From the NCBI RefSeq assembly GCF_011516925.1, contig NZ_WOTG01000014.1, forward strand, positions 1 through 47,145: a DNA stretch of 47,145 nucleotides, written 5' to 3'. Origin of the DNA: Acetobacter fabarum (GTDB lineage: Bacteria; Pseudomonadota; Alphaproteobacteria; Acetobacterales; Acetobacteraceae). The notes beneath the pieces are model-generated. The model was not told where the DNA came from, did not search any database, and was given only the letters and a program-made list of their open reading frames with translations. Shown piece after piece: positions 35,463 to 44,419 of this stretch. A program made the translations under genes and the position numbers. How positions within the stretch are numbered: position 1 is the first letter of the stretch; the number at the start of each line of letters is the position of its first letter.

Positions 35463-37151
35463 ATGACAGTGCACTGGATTGCAGAGACGCTACGCGCCTC
35501 TCCGGAGCTGGCAATCTTTCTGACACTGGCGATCGGCTTCTGGGTCGGGTCGCTCAAGTTCGGCAGTTTCAGCCTTGGGGCCGTTACGGGCACGCTGCTG
35601 GCCGGGGTGCTGGTCGGGCAGTTGGGCATTGCCATTTCGCCCCAGGTTAAATCCGTCTTTTTTATCATGTTCCTGTTTGCCGTAGGCTTTGGCGTTGGCC
35701 CGCAATTTGTGCGCGGCATTGCCAATGACGGTTTGCCACAGGCAATTTTTGCCATCATCATTTCCGCCCTGTGTCTGGTGTGTGTGTATGTGGCGGCTAT
35801 TGTCTCGGGCTATGGGCCGGGTATGGCGGAAGGGCTTTTGGCCGGTTCGCAAACCATTTCCGCCTCCATTGGTCTGGCGACCGATGCCATAAACCGTAGC
35901 GGGCTACCAACAGAGCAGATTCAGGCCGAACTGAACGCCATACCCGTTGCCTACGCGGTCACCTACCTGTTTGGCACGGTGGGCACGGGCTGGATGCTGG
36001 CATTTCTGGGGCCCAAGCTCCTGCGCATCAATCTGGCGCAGGAGTGTGAGCGCTATGAGCGCGAGATGAACATCCGCCCCATAAACGAGAATGCCGATAC
36101 CGCATGGCACAACTATATTATTCGTGCGTACAGGCTAAAAACCACCGGCCTGATTGCCGGCAAAACCGTAGCGGAAGCAGAACAAGCGCAGGATACGCGC
36201 ATTTTTCTTGAAAACCTGCGCCGGGACGGAAGGATTATTCCCTTCACGCCCACAACCCTGCTGCGTGAGGGCGATATTGTTGCCGTATCCGGCCCGCATG
36301 ATGCACTGGTTTACTGGTCCAACCATGCCGAAGAAGTGGCTGACCAGGAACTGATTGAAATACCGGTAGAAACGGTGGATGTGGTGGTTACCAGCAAGCA
36401 GCTTGGCGGCCAGAGCCTTGTTGACCTGTCCACCGCTCCGTATGCGCGTGGCATTTACATTAACGCCATCCGCCGTGGCTCCATGAATGTGGAAATACCC
36501 GTTCTCTCCCAGACGGCCATCAACCGTGGGGATATTATCAACATTACCGGCAGCCGCAGGCACGTGGCTGACGTGATCGCGAATGTGGGTTATGCCGACC
36601 GCCCAACCAATGCCACCAGCATGGTACTGGTAGGGGGCGGTATTTTTGTAGGGGGGCTTCTGGGCTCGCTTGTGCTGCCTGTGGGCGGCGTGCCCATTAC
36701 CCTGTCCTCCTCCGGTGGGGCGCTGATCGCGGGGCTGGTGCTGGGCTGGCTGCGTGGTGTTACCCCCAAGCTGGGGAGCGTGCCTTCGGCCTCCGTATGG
36801 TTCATGAACACGGTGGGCCTGAACATCTTTATTGCGGTTGTGGGCATTTCTGCCGGTCCAACCTTTATCAAGGGGTTGCAGGAGGCCGGGATTAGCGTGT
36901 TTTTCTGGGGTGTGTTTGCCAGCGCCATGCCCATGCTGCTTGCCCCGCTTATTGGCAAATACATCTTCCGCTTTGACCCCGCGATCAATCTGGGGTGCTG
37001 TGGGGGCGCGCGCACCAGCACCGCCTCGGTTGCAATGGTGGCCGACGTGGCCAAAAGCAACGTGCCCATGCTGGGCTACACAGTGCCTTACGCGGTCAGC
37101 AACACCTTGCTGACCATGTGGGGGCTGGTCATAGTACTCCTGCTTGCCTGA
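35463..37151 (+). CDS. AspT/AAEx-family amino acid antiporter
   Basis: At 562 aa it has the layout of the aspartate:alanine exchanger family (AspT, YidE, YbjL): about five N-terminal membrane helices with the family pattern GFWVGSLKFGSFSLGAVTGTLLAG, a cytoplasmic loop with two TrkA-C-like domains (about 200-360), and a second membrane half (GGVPITLSSSGGALIAGLVLGWLRG, AVVGISAGPTFIKGLQEAG, CCGGARTSTASVAMVADVA). AGGAGC precedes the ATG. In lactic acid bacteria AspT exchanges aspartate for alanine with a separate aspartate decarboxylase. Here the neighbour is a different decarboxylase type, so the exchanged pair is unknown. Confidence 0.88.
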   Translation: MTVHWIAETLRASPELAIFLTLAIGFWVGSLKFGSFSLGAVTGTLLAGVLVGQLGIAISPQVKSVFFIMFLFAVGFGVGPQFVRGIANDGLPQAIFAIIISALCLVCVYVAAIVSGYGPGMAEGLLAGSQTISASIGLATDAINRSGLPTEQIQAELNAIPVAYAVTYLFGTVGTGWMLAFLGPKLLRINLAQECERYEREMNIRPINENADTAWHNYIIRAYRLKTTGLIAGKTVAEAEQAQDTRIFLENLRRDGRIIPFTPTTLLREGDIVAVSGPHDALVYWSNHAEEVADQELIEIPVETVDVVVTSKQLGGQSLVDLSTAPYARGIYINAIRRGSMNVEIPVLSQTAINRGDIINITGSRRHVADVIANVGYADRPTNATSMVLVGGGIFVGGLLGSLVLPVGGVPITLSSSGGALIAGLVLGWLRGVTPKLGSVPSASVWFMNTVGLNIFIAVVGISAGPTFIKGLQEAGISVFFWGVFASAMPMLLAPLIGKYIFRFDPAINLGCCGGARTSTASVAMVADVAKSNVPMLGYTVPYAVSNTLLTMWGLVIVLLLA

Positions 37152-37483
37152 GCATATTACCCCCATACCGCGCCGCACATAATACGGCGCGGCACAGGCG
37201 GGCACGCCTTGTGCGCGCCAATCTTTTTGTGTCTGGCTGGTCCATATTGGCCCCCATACGGGCAGAACACCCCCTTACCGGCCAGACACCTCCCCCCGAT
37301 AAAACAAAGCTCCCGCAAGCACGCAGCCCTTGCGCGTGCACCTGCCCGAGCATCGCCCGAAGTTGAGTTGCCCCCGCCGGACCGATGGGGGCAGCGTGCC
37401 TTACCTTGTAAAAGCCCGGGAAATCCTTTTTATAAGTGCGCCACAAAATACTTAATTTAAATATGAATTAACGGAATAATCGC
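37152..37483. other. Intergenic region upstream of the MFS gene
   Basis: No gene is evident in this 332-nt gap. The last 90 nt turn AT-rich; TTGTAA and TATAAG at about 37406-37436 could be a weak promoter with rather long spacing. No riboswitch or repeat pattern is recognised. Confidence 0.4.
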
Positions 37484-38761
37484 ATGCCCTCGGCCCCGCA
37501 ACCGGTTCCTTCCCCCACGCACAAACCCGCCATAACCAACCAGAACGCCTATGTTGTCGCGTGGTTTTTGTGCCTGGTGTTTTACTGGTTGCAGTATTCC
37601 ACCCGCTCCGCCCCCAGCGTGATGGTGGGCGAGCTTGTATCCACCTTTGGGCTAACAACCGTTGGGCTGGGCTCCCTGCTGGGACTTTACTATTACACCT
37701 ATTCCCTGTGCTCCATTGTCTCGGGTGCCGCGGTGGACAGGTGGGGGGCCAAATACACCATTTCCTTTGGGGCACTGGTGCTGGCAACGGGCACCTGCCT
37801 GTTTGGCTGGGGCAATGAGTGGATGGCAGGTCTGGGCCGGCTGATGCAGGGTGCGGGCTCGGCCTTTGCGTTTGTCGGGGCCGTGTACCTTGCCGCGCGT
37901 GGCTTTTCCAAACAGCATCTGGCAACTGCCGTGGGGGTTACCCAATGCGCGGGCATGATGGGGGGTGCCATGGGCCAGTCTACCGTGGCATGGCTGATCC
38001 ATGGTGTGCTCAACTGGCATTTTTTCTGGATTGATACAGGCGGGTTGATCGCCCTTGTGGCCGTGTTCATTTTTTTCCTGACCCCGGGCGAGCACAAGAG
38101 CGCCACCGCCGCGCACCGCCCGGCAGGGTCCATGTTCGCGCCTTACAGGAGCGTGCTCTCCAACCCGCAATCCTATTTGTGCGGGTTGTGTTCTGGCCTG
38201 CTGTTTTTGCCAACAACCGTTGGCAGCATGACATGGGGCATAACCTTTTTAACCCAGAGTTGGCACATTGGGTACCATGAGGCCGTGATGCGTGCCGCCA
38301 TGGTGCCAGTTGGCTGGATGGTGGGCTGCCCCGCCCTTGGCTACCTGACCGACCGCATAGGCCGCCGCAAACCCGTGCTGCTAGGTGGCATTGTGGTTAT
38401 GGCACTGACAGTTGCTGCCATTATTTACCTGCCGGGCAACACATTCCCCCCTTATGTTCTGGCCTTTATGCTGGGTGTGTCCTCCGGTGCCGCCATGATC
38501 CCCTATTCCATTATCAAGGAGGTCAACGCCGATGAGGTAAAAGGCAGTGCAACCGGCGCCATTAATTTTCTGGTGTTTGTCATGAGCGCCATTGCCTCCC
38601 CCCTGTTTGCCGCCTTTTTGCAGCATCTGGGCCACGGGCAGGCTTTGACTGGCGTGCAGTTTTCGCAGGCGTTCAGCTTTGGGCTGGCGGGTATTGTGCT
38701 GGCAGGGGTGCTGACCTTTTTCCTGCATGAAACGGGGCCACGCCGCTGCACCAACCGCTAG
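37484..38761 (+). CDS. Major facilitator superfamily transporter
   Basis: The 425-aa protein has about twelve hydrophobic segments and the MFS loop signatures DRWGAKYTISFGALVLATG (between helices 2 and 3) and DRIGRRKPVLLGGIVV (between 8 and 9). Residues WLQYSTRSAPSVMVGEL in helix 1 resemble organic-acid or phosphoester transporters of the anion:cation symporter type. The substrate is unknown. The start is set at 37484. Its tail overlaps by 4 bp the convergent Sel1 gene. Confidence 0.85.
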   Translation: MPSAPQPVPSPTHKPAITNQNAYVVAWFLCLVFYWLQYSTRSAPSVMVGELVSTFGLTTVGLGSLLGLYYYTYSLCSIVSGAAVDRWGAKYTISFGALVLATGTCLFGWGNEWMAGLGRLMQGAGSAFAFVGAVYLAARGFSKQHLATAVGVTQCAGMMGGAMGQSTVAWLIHGVLNWHFFWIDTGGLIALVAVFIFFLTPGEHKSATAAHRPAGSMFAPYRSVLSNPQSYLCGLCSGLLFLPTTVGSMTWGITFLTQSWHIGYHEAVMRAAMVPVGWMVGCPALGYLTDRIGRRKPVLLGGIVVMALTVAAIIYLPGNTFPPYVLAFMLGVSSGAAMIPYSIIKEVNADEVKGSATGAINFLVFVMSAIASPLFAAFLQHLGHGQALTGVQFSQAFSFGLAGIVLAGVLTFFLHETGPRRCTNR

Positions 38762-39492
38762 GGCTGCCTGCGCAGGCGCTGGTTGGTGCGCTCCATCAGG
38801 TCCGCTCCGTAGGGGGCGGGCATGAAGGGCAGAAGTTTCTGCATGGCCATAAAACACGCATCAAACCCGGTTTCAAGCGTTTGGCAAAAAAACGCCTGTG
38901 CGGCTGGAATATCGCCTGCCTGCAAGGCCAGCCGGGCCATGTTCAGCGCCCCCCAGCAATCCCCCGCCTCTGCCGCCGCCATGTAATACTGGCGGGCTAC
39001 GGCTATGCTGGGCGGGTTATTATCCTCATGCAAAAGTCCAATCATGTTCAGGGCTTTTGCAACACCGGCCTGCGCTGCCCTCACGTAAAGGGCATAAGCC
39101 CGCTCCACGTCACGCGGCAGGCCATGCCCTGCCATGTACAGATCCGCCATATTAAAAAACGCCCAGCCGTAATTCTGCTGTGCGGCCATTTCAAAATACT
39201 GCATGGCCAAAAGCGGATTGGGGGTTACTCCCCAACCCCGCTCATAGGCGCGGCCAAGCATGTTCAGGGCCGGGGCAGAGCCACTTCTGGCAGCAACTTC
39301 AATCATGCTGAAGGCCGCCTGCATCTGCCCACGGTCCAGATAAATCTGTGCCAGCACAAGCTGCCCCATAGCGGGGGAGGACGGAGTTCCCCCACCCGCG
39401 GGCCTTATGGTGGCCGGCATCAGGGGCTTGCCGGGGGTATTCACCCCAGCATGTGGCACACCCCCAGCACCCTGACCTGCAGGTTCTGGCAT
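38758..39492 (-). CDS. Sel1-repeat protein downstream of the siderophore receptor
   Basis: The 244-aa protein (start at 39492, 4 nt after the receptor stop) consists of Sel1/TPR-like repeats from about residue 40: GQLVLAQIYLDRGQ, ALNMLGRAYERGWGVTPNPLLAMQYFEMAAQQNY, AFFNMADLYMAGHGLPRDVERAYALYVRAAQAG and two more. There is no obvious signal peptide. Sel1 genes often sit directly behind TonB-dependent siderophore receptors in acetic acid bacteria and probably share their transcript; the role is unknown, perhaps assembly of the uptake complex. Confidence 0.85.
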   Translation of the reverse strand: MPEPAGQGAGGVPHAGVNTPGKPLMPATIRPAGGGTPSSPAMGQLVLAQIYLDRGQMQAAFSMIEVAARSGSAPALNMLGRAYERGWGVTPNPLLAMQYFEMAAQQNYGWAFFNMADLYMAGHGLPRDVERAYALYVRAAQAGVAKALNMIGLLHEDNNPPSIAVARQYYMAAAEAGDCWGALNMARLALQAGDIPAAQAFFCQTLETGFDACFMAMQKLLPFMPAPYGADLMERTNQRLRRQP

Positions 39493-39496
39493 AGAG

Positions 39497-41800
39497 TTAG
39501 AACGTAACACCAACGTTGCCAATAAAGGTGCGCCCGGCAGCCGGCACAGCCCGACTACCCGAGAAGGACGACGCGTAGTTCAGGTGATTGGTAATGTTGT
39601 TGGCATTGAACGAAACACGATAATGCCTGTATTCCCATGACAACATCCCGTTAAAATTGAAGTTGTGCGGCATGCGTGCGGTGTTGGTCGTATCCGGGCC
39701 AGCCCAGTAACCTGATGCATACTGCACCCCGCCCCCAACCTTGAGGTCACCCCAGTTCGGATTAAGGAGTGCGCGGGACAGGTCGTACGAACTCCAGACC
39801 GACATGGTGTTATGCGGCACCTGCGGCGCGGTTTTGCCATTGGAAGTTGCGCTGTGGGTCACCTTGCCATCCATATAGGAGTAGGATGCAAAAACCTGCC
39901 AGTCGTCGGTAATCTTTCCGGTTGCGCTCAGTTCAACACCACGGATACGGCGGCCACTCCCGGCATCCCCGAAGCCGGTCGTCAGGTCCCCATTGACGTC
40001 GGTGTACTGGGAGTTGTTTTCACTGATCTGGAAAAAAGCCAGTGTTGTCCCAAGTTTTTTGTTCAGGAAGTCAGCCTTGCTACCAAACTCGAACAGGTCA
40101 CTCCGCTGGGGGGAAAGATCAACCCCCTTTTGCGCCACGTCATGCGTGGTGGCCCTGAGCGTGACCTGAGAGGACACATCCGTGCCAACCGGCTTATACG
40201 AGCGGGCAAATGTGAAGTAGAATGAAGCAATTTTGAAAGGTGAATACACAATACTGCCCGATGGGCTCCAACGGTCGGACTTCTGCTCCGCACGGCCATT
40301 CGCCTGTGTGGCGCGGGAATAGTACGTACTGGCAAAGGAATCCCACCGCCCGGTGCCAAACAGGGCAAGCTGTTTGGTCAACTGGATTTTATCTGCAATA
40401 AACAGGCCAAGATCACGCGCATTGGCGTTGCCATACCCTGCATCGGGGAAGCGGAGCGTTGTGCCGCTGGCTTGATATTGCGGGTTGCGAATGCTCTGGT
40501 CGTTGCTGCGGTTGGCATAGCTGCCCGGCCAGCGTGAATCGCTTGTATAGTTTATATCCACCCCGGCTTTAAGGTCATGTTTGACAAAACCGGTGTTAAA
40601 GCGCGCTCGCCCCATAAACACGTTCTGTACCCCCCAGCCCTGCTGGCGGTAAGCAGCACCGCCACCCGCACCATAAGGCAGGGTCGGGTTGCCCCCATTA
40701 AGGAACGCCGTTGCGCAGGCCCCACTACAGGCGGCGGGGGTGGTGGCGGCATAGTCACGCTCGTACAGACTAAGCCGCGTATCGTTGCTGATGGTCAGCC
40801 AGCTATTGACCTCGGATTTCAGCACCGATGTAATGGTATGAATATTGGACTGGTCGCGGTCGAAACTGCGGGTGTAGCTGGTATTGCGCGGCAGGCCGTA
40901 TTGGGTAATCGGGCGATAAATGCCGTTTACCTGCAACATGCTAACCCCGTAATCCGGGTTGCTGTCACTCCCCAGCCACTGCCACGTCAGATGCCACGAG
41001 GTTTTGCTGCGCAGGCCAACACCAAAATCCACCGCTGCACCATAGCGGTTGGCGCTGACGTTATTCCGGTCCACAATATCCTGCCGGTTGAACATGCCGT
41101 TCACCCGAATGGCCATGTCATTATTGATCTGGTAGTTGATGTCCCCTTCCCCGCGGAAGAGGGGGCCGCTACCAAAAGACTGGTCATAGCTAAAGGACTT
41201 GCCCAGATGGGCGTGCTTCTGGGTCTGGTTGATCACCCCGCCCACATTGCCCGCACCAAAATACTCACCCGATGGTCCTTTGATGACCTCTACACTCTCG
41301 GTATTGAACATATCGCGCGTGTAGGTGCCAAAATCGCGCAGGCCATCGGTGTACATATCACCCCGCGCCTGCAAACCCCGGATACGGAACTGGTCACCGT
41401 TAAGCCCGCCTGCGCCCTCACCGGTAGACATGGTAATGCCCGGTACGTTGCTAAGGGCCTGGTCCAGTGTAAAGGCACGCTGCTGCTTGATCAGCTCCTG
41501 AGGGACAACACTGATCGTTTGCGGCGTATCCCGCACACTATCTGGCATTCTGGAAATATTGAGTATCTGGCTGTTGGTATTGCCAGACTGGTATCCGTTC
41601 TGGTCATCCTGCGTGGCGTGGCCACCAACGCGCACGGCTGGCAGTTTGATGGCATGATCAGACGAGGATGGCTCCGCCCCACCTGGCAGGTCCTGTGCCT
41701 CGGCCTCCCCTGCGGCAAAACCAAACCCCACCGAAACACCAATGGCCATGGCGGTGCGCAATGTTTTGCCCTGTGCTGGAGGCCGCTGTGAGTAACCCAT
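39497..41800 (-). CDS. TonB-dependent siderophore receptor
   Basis: At 767 aa with signal peptide (to about AEAQ, residue 36), plug domain (VRDTPQTISVVPQELIKQQ, LDQALSNVPGITMSTGEG, FRIRGLQARGDMYTDGLRD, VEVIKGPSGEYFGAGNVGGVINQTQK) and a beta-barrel ending in aromatic F (FIGNVGVTF), it is a complete outer-membrane receptor. The plug resembles catecholate receptors of the Fiu/FepA side; ligand assignment is tentative. A Fur-like site lies about 95 nt upstream, and the energising exbB-exbD-tonB operon is divergent. Iron repression is therefore expected. Confidence 0.93.
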   Translation of the reverse strand: MGYSQRPPAQGKTLRTAMAIGVSVGFGFAAGEAEAQDLPGGAEPSSSDHAIKLPAVRVGGHATQDDQNGYQSGNTNSQILNISRMPDSVRDTPQTISVVPQELIKQQRAFTLDQALSNVPGITMSTGEGAGGLNGDQFRIRGLQARGDMYTDGLRDFGTYTRDMFNTESVEVIKGPSGEYFGAGNVGGVINQTQKHAHLGKSFSYDQSFGSGPLFRGEGDINYQINNDMAIRVNGMFNRQDIVDRNNVSANRYGAAVDFGVGLRSKTSWHLTWQWLGSDSNPDYGVSMLQVNGIYRPITQYGLPRNTSYTRSFDRDQSNIHTITSVLKSEVNSWLTISNDTRLSLYERDYAATTPAACSGACATAFLNGGNPTLPYGAGGGAAYRQQGWGVQNVFMGRARFNTGFVKHDLKAGVDINYTSDSRWPGSYANRSNDQSIRNPQYQASGTTLRFPDAGYGNANARDLGLFIADKIQLTKQLALFGTGRWDSFASTYYSRATQANGRAEQKSDRWSPSGSIVYSPFKIASFYFTFARSYKPVGTDVSSQVTLRATTHDVAQKGVDLSPQRSDLFEFGSKADFLNKKLGTTLAFFQISENNSQYTDVNGDLTTGFGDAGSGRRIRGVELSATGKITDDWQVFASYSYMDGKVTHSATSNGKTAPQVPHNTMSVWSSYDLSRALLNPNWGDLKVGGGVQYASGYWAGPDTTNTARMPHNFNFNGMLSWEYRHYRVSFNANNITNHLNYASSFSGSRAVPAAGRTFIGNVGVTF

Positions 41801-41895
41801 GCACTATACTCCCCGTTCCGCCCTTGGGATGAGACGGAACGCTTTCAGAATCTGATTGAAACACACCGCCACATAATTTTAATCAGGTCTGATAT

Positions 41896-41914
41896 GCAAA
41901 TGATTATCAATAAC
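41896..41914 (-). promoter_or_regulatory. Fur box upstream of the siderophore receptor
   Basis: By hand, 14 of 19 positions agree with the Fur consensus GATAATGATAATCATTATC; the core ATGATTATCAAT is well formed. It lies about 95 nt before the receptor start. In alphaproteobacteria Irr or Fur/Mur may use such sites. Confidence 0.7.
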
Positions 41915-42067
41915 GACAATTGCCTTGATATGATGATTGTGTTAAATTTACCACAACCAATGCATACCAATCCGGTGCTGTTTTTTTGGTTCCCCCTTAC
42001 ATAATCAGGCTAAATGCAAAACGCCATTTTTTGGACCAGACGGCCTAATTCTGGATTTTTCCAATTT

Positions 42068-42086
42068 GATAAAGATTCTCACTTGC
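42068..42086 (+). promoter_or_regulatory. Fur-like box upstream of exbB
   Basis: GATAAAGATTCTCACTTGC matches 13 of 19 positions of the Fur consensus. It stands about 185 nt upstream of the exbB start, inside the divergent region, so both arms of the iron uptake block seem to have their own site. Confidence 0.55.
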
Positions 42087-42269
42087 AATTAAAATCGCGT
42101 TTAGGCATTGCTCAGGCACCGCGCGAGGCCTCATCCGCTCAGGGGTGAGCTGCGCAAAAACCATAGTCCCGGTACGCTCGGGGACAGAAAAAACGCCATA
42201 ACTACAGAAAATAAAAGGCGTTTTCCCCTTACTGCCAATATCTGGATTGTTACTGAACAGGTAGGAACC

Positions 42270-43010
42270 ATGCCCTCTGCCCCGCAACTTTCACAGAATT
42301 TTTCCCCGTGGGAGATGTTCCTTGGCGCAGGCCCCATTGTGCAGGGCGTTATGGTCATTCTGATACTGGCCAGCCTGCTCAGCTGGACGGTACTGCTCGC
42401 CAAATCCATAGAGCTCATCCGCACGAAAAAAGGCCTGACACAGGCTGAAACCATTCTGGAAGAAGCCGACACGCTGGACGGGGCCGAAGCCCATACGCGC
42501 GACTGCCGTATTGCCCACACACTGGTTATGGCCGCCGAAACAGAGCGTGCCCGCTCGCAGGATATTCCTGACGATACGGAAGGGCTGAAAGAACGCATTG
42601 TTCTGCACCTTGAACGGCTGGAAGCGGCAGAAAGCCGCCGCCTGCTGCGTGGCACCGGCCTGCTGGCCACCATAGGAGCGACCTCCCCCTTTGTGGGGCT
42701 GTTTGGCACGGTCTGGGGGATCATGACATCCTTTACCGGCATTGCCGCCAGCAAGGCCACCAGTCTGGCTGTGGTGGCACCCGGCATTGCAGAAGCCCTG
42801 CTGGCAACGGCTCTGGGGCTGGTTGCGGCCATTCCCGCCGTTGTTATTTACAACCATCTGGCCCGCCAGTCGGCCGCATGCCGGGCACAGGTGGGGGATA
42901 TTGCCTCCCTTGTCATGCGACTGGTCTCGCACGATCTGGGGCGGATGCAAAGCCTGCTGGACAAGGGCCGCGTGGTGCGCTTTGGCAGCCGCGCGACCGG
43001 CGCAGAGTAA
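42270..43010 (+). CDS. exbB: Biopolymer transport protein ExbB
   Basis: Start at 42270 (246 aa) after GTAGGAACC, not the longer frame from 42108. It is a MotA/TolQ/ExbB proton channel: an N-terminal membrane helix (VQGVMVILILASLLSWTVLL), a cytoplasmic helical loop, then LRGTGLLATIGATSPFVGLFGTVWGIMTSF and AEALLATALGLVAAIPAVVIYN with the conserved Thr and Pro of the family. It uses proton flow to energise TonB. Confidence 0.93.
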   Translation: MPSAPQLSQNFSPWEMFLGAGPIVQGVMVILILASLLSWTVLLAKSIELIRTKKGLTQAETILEEADTLDGAEAHTRDCRIAHTLVMAAETERARSQDIPDDTEGLKERIVLHLERLEAAESRRLLRGTGLLATIGATSPFVGLFGTVWGIMTSFTGIAASKATSLAVVAPGIAEALLATALGLVAAIPAVVIYNHLARQSAACRAQVGDIASLVMRLVSHDLGRMQSLLDKGRVVRFGSRATGAE

Positions 43011-43025
43011 AAGGGAGCCACAGCC

Positions 43026-43463
43026 ATGGCCATCCGCCTGCGCCATACAGATGACACCCTCCATGAGGCGCACGAAATTAACGTCACCCCGTTTATTGAT
43101 GTCATGCTTGTTCTGCTGATCATTTTTATGGTCACGGCCCCGCTGACAACCGTAAACGTACCCGTGGACCTGCCATCGTCCACACAGCAGCCCGCCCCCC
43201 GGCCAGACAACCCTGTGTTTGTCACCATAAAAGCCGACCAGACCCTGGCTGTAGGGGAGAACAGCGTTGCTCAGAATGACCTGCCCACCGCCCTGAATAC
43301 CGCAGCAAACGGGAATAAGGACGAGCGGATTTTTTTGCGCGCTGACAAAACCGTGGATTACGCAACCCTTATGAGCGTCATGGACAAGCTGCGCACGGCC
43401 GGGTTCCTCAAGGTGGCTCTGGTCAACCTGCAAGGGCAGGAAGAAGGCGCACAGGTTCCATGA
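43026..43463 (+). CDS. exbD: Biopolymer transport protein ExbD
   Basis: The 145-aa protein has one membrane helix (INVTPFIDVMLVLLIIFMV) with the essential Asp25, followed by a periplasmic domain (VPVDLPSSTQQP, VFVTIKADQTLAVGE, IFLRADKTVDYATLMSVMDKLRTAG) as in ExbD/TolR. It starts 15 nt after exbB and overlaps tonB by 4 bp. Confidence 0.94.
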   Translation: MAIRLRHTDDTLHEAHEINVTPFIDVMLVLLIIFMVTAPLTTVNVPVDLPSSTQQPAPRPDNPVFVTIKADQTLAVGENSVAQNDLPTALNTAANGNKDERIFLRADKTVDYATLMSVMDKLRTAGFLKVALVNLQGQEEGAQVP

Positions 43464-44302
43464 GTGCCTCGGCTTCCCCCCTCCCATTCTCTTTCCACCA
43501 CTGGAAGGCCGAGCGGCTACGCAGGGAGCAGCGCCGCGAGGCACGGTTATGGGGGTTTTCCCTTCTAGGGGTCAGCGCCATTGGCGGGGGTGTTCTTGGC
43601 TGGCTCCTGCTGCTGCCACCACCCACCGCTCCTATGCAGGATGCGGCTCCCCCCGCTATTGCCATGGACCTGGCACCCAGCCCACTCTCCATTCCCGCCC
43701 CCCCGACAGATGCACCACCGGGGCCGCAGCAGACCCTCTCCCAGCCCGATCCGGCACCCGAGCTGCCGCCGGAAGTTTCCGCCCCGCCAGCACCGGCCCC
43801 CAACCCGCCGGTGCCCGTGCCAATGCCGGAAAAACTCCACAAGATTGTTAAAAAGCACACACCTGCACCACGCCTGCCCACACCCGCACCAGACCTGCGC
43901 AAAACAGCGGAACAAACCACCGCCCCACCAGCCTTTGCGGCGGCCCCGGCCAATACGCAGGCAGCCCCCCCGCCCGGGCTGGCCTCTGCCCAGAACACGC
44001 ACGAGCCTGCCACATGGCAGGGCCTGCTACTGGGGCGGCTGGAAAAATACAAACGCTACCCCGCGCAGGCACAGGCCAACGCTCAACAGGGCACAGCACT
44101 GCTGACTTTTACCATGGACCGCAAAGGCCGCGTGCTGTCCGCCAGACTAGCTGGCAGTTCCGGCCATGCCCTGCTGGATGCGGAAACACTGGCCCTTGTC
44201 CACAGGGCAGAACCCCTGCCCAGCCCACCAGAAAGTGTACAGGGCGAGCGGATTACCCTGACCGTTCCCGTAGAGTTCGACCTCAAACAGAATAGTGACT
44301 GA
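43460..44302 (+). CDS. tonB: TonB energy transducer
   Basis: The 280-aa protein has a basic cytoplasmic start, one membrane helix (about 31-52), a Pro-rich periplasmic spacer (about 53-190) and a C-terminal TonB domain: LGRLEKYKRYPAQAQANAQQGTALLTFTMDR, VLSARLAGSSGHALLDAETLALVHRAEPLP, TLTVPVEFDL. The YP and the G-x-x-x-V-like pattern are preserved. It joins ExbB/ExbD to the siderophore receptor. The start is in an ATGA overlap with exbD. Confidence 0.93.
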   Translation: MSASASPLPFSFHHWKAERLRREQRREARLWGFSLLGVSAIGGGVLGWLLLLPPPTAPMQDAAPPAIAMDLAPSPLSIPAPPTDAPPGPQQTLSQPDPAPELPPEVSAPPAPAPNPPVPVPMPEKLHKIVKKHTPAPRLPTPAPDLRKTAEQTTAPPAFAAAPANTQAAPPPGLASAQNTHEPATWQGLLLGRLEKYKRYPAQAQANAQQGTALLTFTMDRKGRVLSARLAGSSGHALLDAETLALVHRAEPLPSPPESVQGERITLTVPVEFDLKQNSD

Positions 44303-44419
44303 AACCAGCCGCCGGGGCGGGAGTTACCAGACAGGAGCAGCTTTGCGCCACACAGGGCGCAAACGCCACGCCGCCCACATGGCAGCGCACCCAAAACGCG
44401 ACATAAAAGGAAAACCGTT

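Larger units (their letters stand above)
41801..42269. other. Divergent regulatory region between receptor and exbB
   Basis: This 469-nt gap holds both Fur-like boxes and is AT-rich in its left two thirds. A hairpin of AAAACGCC (42190-42197) with GGCGTTTT (42217-42224) in the presumed exbB leader looks like a possible attenuator, though only a C-run follows it. No gene is seen. Confidence 0.5.

Noticed and set aside
42108..42269. N-terminal extension of ExbB
   Set aside because: The sequence upstream of 42270 has no ExbB similarity, contains the leader hairpin, and the ATG at 42270 has its own ribosome binding site.
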